64,000 nt of DNA from VXMO01 sp965219405 (GTDB lineage: Bacteria > Chloroflexota > Dehalococcoidia > UBA6926). The first letter of the stretch is position 1; every line of letters begins with the position of its first letter. Positions 51,953-60,318 of this stretch are shown here, piece after piece. The notes beneath the pieces were generated by a model. The model searched no databases. It had not been told where the DNA came from and saw nothing but the letters and a program-made list of their open reading frames with translations. The stretch spans positions 1,674,001 through 1,738,000 of the forward strand of contig OZ244736.1 in the NCBI GenBank assembly GCA_965219405.1. Reading direction: 5' to 3'. Made by a program: the position numbers and the translations under genes.

Positions 51953-54361
51953 ATGACTGACCAGCAGGAAAGCCCATCGGCGCTCGGACACCTGCGCGTC
52001 CTTGACCTCGGCGGCCCGACGCCGCAGTTCGCCACTCGTCTGCTCGGCGATCTTGGCGCGGACGTTATCAAGATAGAGCCGCCCGGCGGCGATCCCCTCC
52101 GCAACCAGGCCCCCTTTGCCGGTAACACGCCTGATCCTGAGCGCAGCATCCCGTTCATTTCTGATAACCACAACAAGCGCAGCATTGTCCTTGATCTCGA
52201 AACCGAGGATGGCCGCGATTCGCTCCGCCGTCTTGCCGCCACAGCGGATGTCATCGTGGAATGCTTTGACCGCACCTATCTCGATGACCTCGGTATTGGA
52301 TATGAAACCCTCTCGCAGGCCAACCCACGGCTCATCTTCGCCTCTGTCAGTCCCTACGGCCGGACCGGCCCGCGCCGCGACTACGTCGGCACGGAGCTGA
52401 CCGTGCAGGCCATGACCGGAGTCATGTATATCCACGGCGACAGCGAGGCGCGCCCTTGCCTCGTTCCAGTGGAGCAGCTTTACCGCGTTGCCGGATTCCA
52501 TACTGTCGTCGGCGTTATGACTGCCGTGCGCGCCAGGCACCTGACAGGACGCGGCCAACAGGTGGACATCTCATTGCAGGACGTGGGTCTGTGGCAGCTG
52601 ATGGTCGTGCTGGGAGATTACTCGTTCTCCCAGTACATCAGGCGACGCGCCGGCTCCGCGCCCAGCAACCCCGGCGTGTCCATCTTTGAAACGCAGGATG
52701 GCAACTTTGTCCAGACCTCCACCTACATGGATCGCCACTACACGCGCCTCGCGGACTGGATGGGGTCGAATCAGGTCACGTCAGACAATATGCTTGACCC
52801 CGTCTGGCGACGGGAGAACATCGACCTAATCGACGCCGTTATGGTGGACTTCATTGCGCAGGTAGACAGCGAAGATTTCGTGGACGAGGGTCAACGGCGC
52901 GGCATCCCCTTAACGGCCATTCACAAGGTCTCTGATTTCGTCAATCATCCGCACCCGAACTCCCGGGATTGGTTCAAGAATCTCGAGCACCCGGTCATCG
53001 GCAAATACCGCACGGCCGGCGCGCCGTTCCGCATGTCCCGCACCCCATGGGGCGTCCGCCGCCCTGCCCCCTCCGTCGGCCAACACACGGATGAGGTTCT
53101 TTCCGAAGTGCGTCCACCTGTCCCGGCCGGGGCTGCAATGAACGGGGTGAGTGGCGATCAAGGCGCCGCCCGAATCAAGCCGCTTGATGGTGTACGTGTC
53201 GTTGATTTCACACAGGCTGTCGCGGGGCCTGTTGCCACGGGATTTCTCGCCTTCCTGGGCGCAGATGTTATCAAGGTGGAGACGGATGCCCACCCACAGC
53301 CGCGCAGGCCGGATACAGGCGGATTCGCGGAACTCAACCGCGGCAAGCGCAGCGTCACCATCAACGCCCAGCACCCTGAGGGACTGGACGTCGTCAAGCG
53401 GCTCATTGCCGAATCGGACGTTGTTATCGACAACTGGCGCGCGGGCGTCTTGGATCGCATGGGCCTCGGATACGATGACCTGCGAGAGGTTAAGTCGGAT
53501 ATCATCGCCGTCCAGATGCCCGGCCTCGGCCTGACCGGCCCGGCACACCACTACATCACGTACGGCCAGATGATCTTTGGGTTCTGCGGCCTTGGATATA
53601 TCTGGGGTCATGCCGACGCCCCCATGACCACCCGACCCAAGCTTGGCTACACCGACTACGTCGCCGGTTCCGCAACTGTCGGCGCGATCCTGACCGCCCT
53701 TGAGCACCGGGCGCAGACCGGCGAGGGGCAGTTCATAGAAGTGGCTCAACTTGAGGGTCTTGCCTCCACGTTGGGCACGCTCTACATGGATTACACCATC
53801 AACGGCGTGGATGCTGTCGCGAACGGCAACAACTCAGAGCGGTTCGCCCCGCACGATGTCTATGCCTGCATCGGCCACGACGCGTGGTGCGCTATCGCGT
53901 GCCGCGACGACGACGATTGGCGGCGGCTTATTGTCGCCATGGAGTCGCCCGCATGGGCGCAGGACAGCAAGTGGGACACGCTGGACGGCCGGGTAGCCAA
54001 CAAGGAAGAGCTTGACCGCCGCATCGGTGAATGGACGGCCGGATTGAATCCGCAGCAGGTCTTTGACCGACTCCAACGCCACGGCGTGCCCGCGGGAATG
54101 GATCAGGGGCCGGACAAGCTGGTGTGGGACCCGCACCTGCGAGAACGCGGCTCCGTCGTCACCGTTCAGCCGCCTGCGCCGTGGGACTCATCACCGCCCC
54201 TCACGCACCCGGCCCTCACCGCGCGCCTTTCGGACACCCCCGGCCAATCAGACATCCCTGCCCCCGCCTCCGGCCAACACAATGAAGACATCTATCACAA
54301 CGTGATTGGGCTAACGGATAACGAGATAGCCAATCTAACCGAGAGCGGAGCACTGGTTTAG
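51953..54361 (+). CDS. tandem CaiB/BaiF (family III) CoA-transferase
   Basis: The 802-residue protein is two family III CoA-transferases in one chain. The first (about 1-390) starts LRVLDLGGPTPQFATRLLGDLGADVIKIEPPGGD. The second (about 405-790) starts VRVVDFTQAVAGPVATGFLAFLGADVIKVETD. In the second, PKLGYTDYVAGSATVGAILTALEHRAQTGEGQ holds the catalytic Asp. In the first, the aligned stretch PVEQLYRVAGFHTVVGVMTAVRARHLTGRGQ lacks it. One half therefore may be structural. The partner gene downstream is a crotonase, so acyl-CoA activation followed by hydration/isomerisation is likely. Confidence 0.92.
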   Translation: MTDQQESPSALGHLRVLDLGGPTPQFATRLLGDLGADVIKIEPPGGDPLRNQAPFAGNTPDPERSIPFISDNHNKRSIVLDLETEDGRDSLRRLAATADVIVECFDRTYLDDLGIGYETLSQANPRLIFASVSPYGRTGPRRDYVGTELTVQAMTGVMYIHGDSEARPCLVPVEQLYRVAGFHTVVGVMTAVRARHLTGRGQQVDISLQDVGLWQLMVVLGDYSFSQYIRRRAGSAPSNPGVSIFETQDGNFVQTSTYMDRHYTRLADWMGSNQVTSDNMLDPVWRRENIDLIDAVMVDFIAQVDSEDFVDEGQRRGIPLTAIHKVSDFVNHPHPNSRDWFKNLEHPVIGKYRTAGAPFRMSRTPWGVRRPAPSVGQHTDEVLSEVRPPVPAGAAMNGVSGDQGAARIKPLDGVRVVDFTQAVAGPVATGFLAFLGADVIKVETDAHPQPRRPDTGGFAELNRGKRSVTINAQHPEGLDVVKRLIAESDVVIDNWRAGVLDRMGLGYDDLREVKSDIIAVQMPGLGLTGPAHHYITYGQMIFGFCGLGYIWGHADAPMTTRPKLGYTDYVAGSATVGAILTALEHRAQTGEGQFIEVAQLEGLASTLGTLYMDYTINGVDAVANGNNSERFAPHDVYACIGHDAWCAIACRDDDDWRRLIVAMESPAWAQDSKWDTLDGRVANKEELDRRIGEWTAGLNPQQVFDRLQRHGVPAGMDQGPDKLVWDPHLRERGSVVTVQPPAPWDSSPPLTHPALTARLSDTPGQSDIPAPASGQHNEDIYHNVIGLTDNEIANLTESGALV

Positions 54362-54397
54362 CCGAAACGCGATCGAATCAAAGGAGGCACCCGCGCC

Positions 54398-55285
54398 ATG
54401 ACCACATATGAAAACATCCTCTATGAGCCGCAGAAGAACGGTGTGTTGATCACGCTGAATCGGCCTGAGGCGATGAATTCCCTCAGCGTCGAGTTACGGG
54501 CTGATCTGAACGCCGCCCTCGATGAGGCTGAACAGGACGACTCGATTCGCTACATAATCCTCACCGGCGCAGGGCGGGCCTTTTCCGCCGGCGCGAATAT
54601 GCGCGGCTCCCGCGATGGCTCCCTGCCGCCCGTCGTCTGGCCTTATGGACTCCGCGAGGGACAGTCCGTCGCCGAGTTTCTGGACTCGTGGCGCGATGGC
54701 GACCGCAACGGCATCCGCGACCAGATGCGACGCTGGGAGTACCCCAAGCCCATCATTGGCGCGATCAACGGCTGGGCGCTCGGCGCGGCGTCGTGGCTTG
54801 CACTCACAACCCACATCACCGTCGCCTCGGAGAACGCCGTTTTTGGCCAGCCGGAGGTGCGCCACATCTCCAACACCAACTTCATCTGGGTGCTGCTGGC
54901 GGGCTACAAGAACGCCCTGCGCTACGCCCTCACCGGCGACCACATCGATGCACAGGAGGCGTTGCGAATCGGCCTCGTCAACAAGGTCGTCCCGCATGAT
55001 GACCTGCTGGAAGAGTGCTTCTACATTGGCGAGCGCATCGCCCTCGTCTCCCCGGAGACCGTCAAGATCAACCTCCACGTCGCCACCATGGGTCTGGAAA
55101 TGATGGGGCTGGACAAGGCGTGGAGCATGAACGCAGAACTAGCCGCGCTCGCCCACACCTCCCAGCGCGAGGATTTTAAGCGCCACCTTGACGACGCCAA
55201 CGAAAAGGGCGGCCTCCGCAGCTACATCGAGACGCGTGACGCCCCGTTCCAGCCGGAGCCCTTCGGCCCCCGCGCTCGTCGCTAA
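54398..55285 (+). CDS. enoyl-CoA hydratase/isomerase family protein
   Basis: The 295-residue crotonase has ITLNRPEAMNSLSVELRADLNAAL, LTGAGRAFSAGANMRG (oxyanion-hole loop) and GAINGWALGAASWLALTTHITVASENAVFGQPEVRH. The second catalytic Glu (QPE) is kept. The first, normally in GGG.ELA, is replaced (GAASWLA), so simple hydratase activity is doubtful. AAAGGAGG lies upstream of the ATG. It follows the CoA-transferase by 36 nt. Confidence 0.9.
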   Translation: MTTYENILYEPQKNGVLITLNRPEAMNSLSVELRADLNAALDEAEQDDSIRYIILTGAGRAFSAGANMRGSRDGSLPPVVWPYGLREGQSVAEFLDSWRDGDRNGIRDQMRRWEYPKPIIGAINGWALGAASWLALTTHITVASENAVFGQPEVRHISNTNFIWVLLAGYKNALRYALTGDHIDAQEALRIGLVNKVVPHDDLLEECFYIGERIALVSPETVKINLHVATMGLEMMGLDKAWSMNAELAALAHTSQREDFKRHLDDANEKGGLRSYIETRDAPFQPEPFGPRARR

Positions 55286-55308
55286 ACCCGACTCTCAGAG
55301 GATTTCTG

Positions 55309-57285
55309 TCAGGGCGTCCTGAGGTGCGCCGGCGTGCGCCGGGCGCAGTAGGCGCAGGTTCCGATGGGGGAAGTTTCGCCGGTGGAGAGGGGATTCCCCG
55401 GAGCGGTGAGACTTGTTGGCGTTGTTCCGGCCTTCACTAGCAGGCGGTGCAGCAAGCAGAGGGGGAGGCCGACGACGTTGAGATAGCAGCCGTTGAGTTC
55501 TGCGACGGGGCGGAATTCCGGGTGTTGGATGCCGTAGGCGCCTGCCTTATCGAACGGGTCGCCGGTGGCGATGTAGCCCTCAATTTCCTCGTCTGTGTAG
55601 TTGCGCATGCGGCCTATGGTGATTTCGTGACCGACGATGGGCTCAGGGTTGTCGCCGGACGGGATGACAGCGATGGCGGTTATGACCTGGTGGTCTCCTT
55701 CTCTAAGCGTGCGGAGCATCTGGCGGGCCTCATCCACGTTCTGTGGTTTGTTGAGGATGCGGCCGTCCGGGGCGACAACAACGGTGTCCGCGCCAACGAC
55801 CGGGACTGCTGCGGTGTCGTCCGTGATGGATTGGGCTTTTCTGAGGGCGAGGTCCTGGACGTAGGCGACGGGCGGGGAGGCGGGGATAACGGAGTCAGCA
55901 GATTGTTCGATGTTGGAGGCGGGGGCGAGGGCGGCGAAAGGGGTGCTTTGGTGGGTGAGGATTTCGCGGCGGCGGGCTGAGGTGGAGGCGAGAATAAAGC
56001 CGTCTGACGGCATTCGCTCCAAGGTCGAAACGCTTTCAATGTGGTAGGTGTGGGGGAACATATCGACGGGTGTGACGTCGGTCAGCATGTAGCCGTAGAG
56101 GATGAGCTTGTTCAGGTCGCGGGCGAGGGTGGCCGGATCGCAGGAAACGTAGACAATGCGGCGGGGTTGGAGTCGGCGTAAGGCATCGATGACCTCCGGA
56201 TAGCAGCCGGCGCGTGGCGGGTCAAGGATGACGGCATCGACGCGCTCATCAAGTTCCGGCAGGGCCTCTTCCGTCTTGGCCATGATCATCTCGACGTTGG
56301 GGAATGGCGCGAGATTGACTTCAGCGTCGCGGATGGCGGCGGCGGATTCTTCTATGGCAATGACGCGTCCGACCATCGGGGCAATGAGAGCAGCAATTGT
56401 CCCGACACCGGCGTAGGCGTCAACAACGGTGTCAGAGGACGTGGGTTGGAGGCGGTCCCTGACCAAGGCCATCATGCGCTCGGCCTGGGCGGTGTTGACC
56501 TGGAAGAAAGAGGCAGCGGACACCTTGAACGGCACGTCGAACAGCTGCTCCTCATAGGATTCCTGGCCTGTTTCAACGCCCCGGTCATCGCCGCGATCGT
56601 TGAGAGCAGGATGGATGAGTGTCTCGCCCGTGTTCTTGCCGATACGGACGGCAAGCTGGCGCTCGCGGTTGGTCAGCGCGCCATCGAGCTTGCGCTTGAT
56701 ATCGTTGATGCGCGTGTCCATGATCAGGCACTCATCGATGGGTTCGAACCGATGAGTGTGCCAATGGGTGAATCCGGTTGTGCCTTCGCGTCGCACGGTA
56801 AAACGAGCGTTGTTGCGGTAGTTCCAGGGGTTTTCGGCGGCAAGGATTTCTGAGACTGGCGGCTCCATAATCTGGCCGATCTGTCGGAGTTGATCAGTAA
56901 GGGCGCTCTGCTTGATCCTGCCCTGCTCTTCATAAGAGATGTGCTGGAGCTGGCAACCGCCGCACGCGCCAAAGTGCGGGCAGCGGGGTTCCACGCGCTC
57001 CGGCGATGGACGCAACACCTCCACGACCTCAGCAACGATGTGCGTTGGGTGCTCTTCACGCACCTCAACAATAACGCGCTCGCCCGCGATGCCGTAGGAG
57101 GCGAGGACGATTTTCCCGTCCTCACGTCGTCCCTCTGCCTCACCCTGATGGCCCGAGCGCTCAAGTTCAACCGTGAGTCGCTGCGGCGGGCCGTCAGGAG
57201 TGGAAGATTTGCCGTTTCGCGGGGGAAATCGGCGGTGTTTCTTTCTGCTGGCTTTCATGGTTGTGGGAATCAGGGTAGCGGCCAC
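55309..57285 (-). CDS. RlmD-type rRNA uracil methyltransferase fused to Maf
   Basis: The 658-residue fusion has a TRAM-like N-part and the RlmD/RumA iron-sulfur site CPHFGACGGCQLQH. The methyltransferase core has FFQVNTAQAERMM, VVDAYAGVGTIAALIA, AVILDPPRAGCYPEV and VYVSCDPATLARD (catalytic Cys). From about residue 428 it is a Maf nucleotide pyrophosphatase: GFILASTSARRREIL, VPVVGADTVV, LNKPQNVDEARQML and DPFDKAGAYGIQ. A tail with CAYC ends the chain. It would methylate 23S rRNA and clean modified nucleotides. The GTG at 57285 is used; an ATG at 57258 is equally good. Confidence 0.92.
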   Translation of the reverse strand: MAATLIPTTMKASRKKHRRFPPRNGKSSTPDGPPQRLTVELERSGHQGEAEGRREDGKIVLASYGIAGERVIVEVREEHPTHIVAEVVEVLRPSPERVEPRCPHFGACGGCQLQHISYEEQGRIKQSALTDQLRQIGQIMEPPVSEILAAENPWNYRNNARFTVRREGTTGFTHWHTHRFEPIDECLIMDTRINDIKRKLDGALTNRERQLAVRIGKNTGETLIHPALNDRGDDRGVETGQESYEEQLFDVPFKVSAASFFQVNTAQAERMMALVRDRLQPTSSDTVVDAYAGVGTIAALIAPMVGRVIAIEESAAAIRDAEVNLAPFPNVEMIMAKTEEALPELDERVDAVILDPPRAGCYPEVIDALRRLQPRRIVYVSCDPATLARDLNKLILYGYMLTDVTPVDMFPHTYHIESVSTLERMPSDGFILASTSARRREILTHQSTPFAALAPASNIEQSADSVIPASPPVAYVQDLALRKAQSITDDTAAVPVVGADTVVVAPDGRILNKPQNVDEARQMLRTLREGDHQVITAIAVIPSGDNPEPIVGHEITIGRMRNYTDEEIEGYIATGDPFDKAGAYGIQHPEFRPVAELNGCYLNVVGLPLCLLHRLLVKAGTTPTSLTAPGNPLSTGETSPIGTCAYCARRTPAHLRTP

Positions 57286-57372
57286 GCAAGCGGGCAGGCA
57301 AGGAATCGGTGGCGATGTATGCTAACATTAACGAAGCACAAAGGCGCGGATTCAGGTGGGGAGCAGCGATCC

Positions 57373-58614
57373 GTGGCAAGTATCTTATTTGGTGTTGGCG
57401 ACCGCCGCGATCTTGATCGCGCGGCCGCAAAAGGCAACGGGCCGTTCGACGGAATGTACGCGGCGACGGAAGACGGTTTTTGGGCTCTGCGCCAGCGACT
57501 CATCGAGGAAAAAGAGACGGCCGGAGTCTCCGTGATGATTTCACCGGGGGACCGTATTCCCCGTGTTCGACTCATTGAGGAGCTTCTGCGCCTGGAGGCG
57601 ATGGGTGTCGAGTTAATCTCTGCAGAAGCGCGGGGGCATCCGCTTGAGATTGCCCTAACGCCGGAAAATGGCGCAGTTCCATCAGATCGAGGACAGATGA
57701 TCCGACGGAGCATGGCGCGCAAGGCGCTGCGTGGCGTCGTTCTGGGCCGGATTCCGTATGGATACAAGACCGGAGAACGCGGTCAGTTGGAAGAACACCC
57801 CGAGGAAGCGACCGTCGTCAAAATCATCTTTGGGCTCGCGGCACAGGGCAAGGGGATTCGTGCCATCGCGGCGGAACTGAATTCACGCGGGCTGCGAACC
57901 CGCCGGGGAGGCGCGTGGAGCATCGTCACAATCCGTGACATGCTGCGCAATCGCGTCTACACAGGCGCCTACAACCGGTTTGGCGCGCGTGTTGCCGGAA
58001 ACCACCCTGCCCTTGTTGCATCCCCGCTGTTCAAGGAAATCCAGGAACGGCTTGACGAGCGGGCAAAGCGCGCCGGATACGGGGCGGGGAGGCCGTACCT
58101 CTTGTCCGGCACAGCCATCTGCGGCTCATGCGGCAGCAACATGGTGGGCGTGACACGCCGGCAATCTTGGACACGGAATGACGGATCATCAGGATCCAAC
58201 ACTTATCGCTATTACCAGTGCGAGGCCGCGACGAACCAGGGGCGCTGCTCATACCACACCCGGCGAGCACGGGAACTTGACGCGGCGGTGCTGACACGTG
58301 TCGGCCTGGACGGGATCGCCTCACGGATCGAGGCAGCGGTCGATTTACGGATAAGCAACCTGGCCAGGGAAGCGGCCAAAGGCCGAACGCCAGCGCAGGA
58401 TATTCGTTCGGCGGCGCAGTTGCTGTTCCACGAGGCGGGGCGGCTGCGGGACGCGACGCGGACACACGGAAGCGCGTCGACGGCAATTGAATCCCTTCTC
58501 CAATTGGCGGATGACGACATGGCGCTTCACTCCTTACTGCGTGACGTGGTGCTCTTAGGCGTATCGCGGATAGTCGTTGGCGAGAAGGACGCGCGCGTCG
58601 CACTCAGAAAGTGA
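57373..58614 (+). CDS. large-serine-recombinase relative without visible catalytic Ser
   Basis: The protein has a recombinase domain (VVLGRIPYGYKTGERGQLEEHPEEATVVKIIFGLAAQGKGIRAIAAELNSRGLRTRRGGAW...MLRNRVYTG). A zinc-ribbon domain follows (YLLSGTAICGSCGSNMVGV...YYQCEAATNQGRCSYHTRRARELDAAV) and then a coiled tail. The N-terminal resolvase part is divergent: MASILFGVGDRRDLD lacks the YxRxSxxxQ serine motif, and GDRIPRVRLIEELLRLEAMGVELIS stands in for the D-R-x-x-R segment. I choose the GTG at 57373, with GGTGGGGAG upstream. An ATG at 57319 is the alternative. No att sites are seen. Confidence 0.8.
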   Translation: MASILFGVGDRRDLDRAAAKGNGPFDGMYAATEDGFWALRQRLIEEKETAGVSVMISPGDRIPRVRLIEELLRLEAMGVELISAEARGHPLEIALTPENGAVPSDRGQMIRRSMARKALRGVVLGRIPYGYKTGERGQLEEHPEEATVVKIIFGLAAQGKGIRAIAAELNSRGLRTRRGGAWSIVTIRDMLRNRVYTGAYNRFGARVAGNHPALVASPLFKEIQERLDERAKRAGYGAGRPYLLSGTAICGSCGSNMVGVTRRQSWTRNDGSSGSNTYRYYQCEAATNQGRCSYHTRRARELDAAVLTRVGLDGIASRIEAAVDLRISNLAREAAKGRTPAQDIRSAAQLLFHEAGRLRDATRTHGSASTAIESLLQLADDDMALHSLLRDVVLLGVSRIVVGEKDARVALRK

Positions 58615-58627
58615 CAGGGACGCCTCT

Positions 58628-59203
58628 TTGATTGTCGGAATGATCTCCGATACGCACGTGCCGGAGGCTCCGTTGGCATTGCCGGAAAGCGCTTTAGAGG
58701 TATTCTCCGGCGCAGGGGCAGAGTTCATCCTCCATGCGGGCGACATCTACAGCCCGTCATGCCTCGATGAGTTGGAACGCGCTGCGCCCGCGTATGCGTG
58801 CGAGGGGAACGGTGATTTCTTTCGGAAAATCACGGATCCACGCATCGAACGCACGCGAGTGATGGAAGTCGAGGGGTTCTCCATCGGACTAACACACGGG
58901 CTGGCGATCCCGGAGTTTCCACCACATCGAACGATTGAGTCGGTGATGGGTCACGAGTTCGGACGGGCAGTGGACATCATCGTCTTTGGAGACACACACA
59001 CGGAGGAGGTCGTCAGGATCAAGGACGTGTTGTGCGTGAATCCGGGAAGTCCCACCCTGCCCCACAACCTTGATCATCTCGTCGGGACGGTGGGGCTGTT
59101 GGAATTGAATCGCGGGGAGGAGCCGAAAATCCGCATCATCCGGCTTGAAACGCTGGAGGAGCTGGACATGGCCAACCCCGTGAAGTGGTGGAGCGTCAGA
59201 TAG
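58628..59203 (+). CDS. YfcE/MJ0936-type metallophosphoesterase
   Basis: The 191-residue phosphodiesterase has VGMISDTHVPE, FILHAGDIYSP, CEGNGDF, GLTHGLA and FGDTHTEEV with VNPGSPTLP, the metal ligands of the family. The TTG at 58628 comes 13 nt after the recombinase stop, with AGGGA upstream; a start at 58577 overlapping the recombinase is possible. Confidence 0.9.
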   Translation: MIVGMISDTHVPEAPLALPESALEVFSGAGAEFILHAGDIYSPSCLDELERAAPAYACEGNGDFFRKITDPRIERTRVMEVEGFSIGLTHGLAIPEFPPHRTIESVMGHEFGRAVDIIVFGDTHTEEVVRIKDVLCVNPGSPTLPHNLDHLVGTVGLLELNRGEEPKIRIIRLETLEELDMANPVKWWSVR

Positions 59204-59222
59204 GAATAATCAGGCTGTCTCC

Positions 59223-59252
59223 TTGACCGAAGGCGGGGGTGGCACGTATGAT
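59223..59252 (+). promoter_or_regulatory. promoter of rplU-rpmA-rpmE
   Basis: TTGACC (59223-59228), 18-nt spacer, TATGAT (59247-59252). The expected transcript start is near 59259, i.e. after the ATG at 59255. Confidence 0.7.
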
Positions 59253-59254
59253 TG

Positions 59255-59608
59255 ATGCCACTTTCGCCACACAATCCACGAGGTGTTTCCATCAACTACG
59301 CAATCGTCCAGACGGGCGGCAAGCAATATCGCGTGTTCCCCGGTCAGAGGGTTTCTGTAGAGAAACTTGAGGCCGAGGAAGGGGAACTCATTGAGCTTGA
59401 CCAGGTTCTGATGATCACCAACGATGACGACGTCGCCGTTGGCACGCCGACAATTGAAGGGGCGAAGGTGATCGCGGAGGTCGAGAAGCAGGGCAAGGAC
59501 AAGAAGATCGTCGTCTTCAAGTACAAGTCCAAGGTGCGATATCGACGCAAGCGGGGGCATCGGCAGCTGATTACCGAACTGTTGGTGCGGGAGATCGTTC
59601 CCGCATAG
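59255..59608 (+). CDS. rplU: 50S ribosomal protein L21; start uncertain
   Basis: The core NYAIVQTGGKQYRVFPGQRVSVEKLEAEEGE through KYKSKVRYRRKRGHRQLITELLVREI is L21. The conventional first ATG (59255) would add about 12 residues not found in relatives and lies before the predicted transcript start. L21 normally begins one or two residues before YAIV. Exactly there is ATC (59291), 5 nt after GAGGTG (59280-59285). An AUC start is therefore plausible; I list the conventional start as a conservative limit. rpmA follows after 45 nt. Confidence 0.93.
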   Translation: MPLSPHNPRGVSINYAIVQTGGKQYRVFPGQRVSVEKLEAEEGELIELDQVLMITNDDDVAVGTPTIEGAKVIAEVEKQGKDKKIVVFKYKSKVRYRRKRGHRQLITELLVREIVPA

Positions 59609-59653
59609 TCGGGCGGTCCAAGGACAGAGAGAGCGAAAAAGGGATAAACAGCA

Positions 59654-59914
59654 ATGGCGCATAAGAAGGGCGGCGGAACGACTCGAAACGGCCGTGACAG
59701 CCAGGGGCAGCGGCTGGGCGTGAAGCGTTATGACGGCGAGACCGTGCGGGCAGGGACGATCATCCTGCGGCAGCGCGGAACGAGGATCTTTGAGGGCACA
59801 AATGTCGGGCGCGGTCGTGATTTCACGCTGTATTCCCTCATCGACGGCACGGTCAAGTTCGAGCAACAGACTCGCGCCAAGAAGCGTGTCAGCGTCTATC
59901 CTGTTGAGGCATAG
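59654..59914 (+). CDS. rpmA: 50S ribosomal protein L27
   Basis: The 86-residue protein MAHKKGGGTTRNGRDSQGQRLGVKRYDGETVRAGTIILRQRGT is L27. It starts directly with the mature AHKKGGG-type N-terminus near the peptidyl-transferase centre, without the cleaved leader of Firmicutes. AGGGAT lies upstream. Confidence 0.97.
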   Translation: MAHKKGGGTTRNGRDSQGQRLGVKRYDGETVRAGTIILRQRGTRIFEGTNVGRGRDFTLYSLIDGTVKFEQQTRAKKRVSVYPVEA

Positions 59915-59944
59915 GGACGCCGTTCGCATTCGGAGAACATCATC

Positions 59945-60178
59945 ATGAAGCCGGGAATCCATCCTGAGTACTACCAGACAAGCGTGACGTGCGCGTGCGG
60001 AAACACGTGGACGACGGGCGCGACCACACCCGAGATTCGTGTGGACGTGTGCAACAAGTGCCATCCGTTCTTCACGGGACAGCAGCGCATCGTCGATACG
60101 TTGGGTCGCGTTGAGCGGCTGCGTCGCCGTTACGCACAGACTGCCCAGCGGCAGGGCCGCCAAGAGGACCAGGGTTAG
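59945..60178 (+). CDS. rpmE: 50S ribosomal protein L31, zinc-binding form
   Basis: The 77-residue protein MKPGIHPEYYQTSVTCACGNTWTTGAT...VDVCNKCHPFFTGQQ has all four Cys (CxC...CxxC) of the C+ type. GGAG lies before the ATG. It is followed after 140 nt by the YqhQ-like gene, a common L31 neighbour. Confidence 0.97.
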   Translation: MKPGIHPEYYQTSVTCACGNTWTTGATTPEIRVDVCNKCHPFFTGQQRIVDTLGRVERLRRRYAQTAQRQGRQEDQG

Positions 60179-60273
60179 CCATCGCCTTCCGGCCGCGCAG
60201 CGGCCGTCACTTGCCAGCGGCGAATATATCTTCTCGTTTGCTACACCGTTGCCTGATCTCCGTAGAGCTCTAA

Positions 60274-60294
60274 CCCTCTCCCCGGGGAGAAGGG
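60274..60294. repeat. CCCTCTCCCC/GGGGAGA-AGGG palindrome
   Basis: It lies between rpmE and the YqhQ-like gene. It is related in style to the CTCCCC/GGGGAG element at 14405. Confidence 0.55.
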
Positions 60295-60318
60295 ATTACC
60301 GCATCGGGATACGCCGGC

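Noticed and set aside
56890..57372. Long upstream extension of the recombinase frame
   Set aside because: It overlaps the rRNA methyltransferase gene on the other strand and has no resolvase motif; the promoter-like TATGCT and the ribosome site favour the later start.
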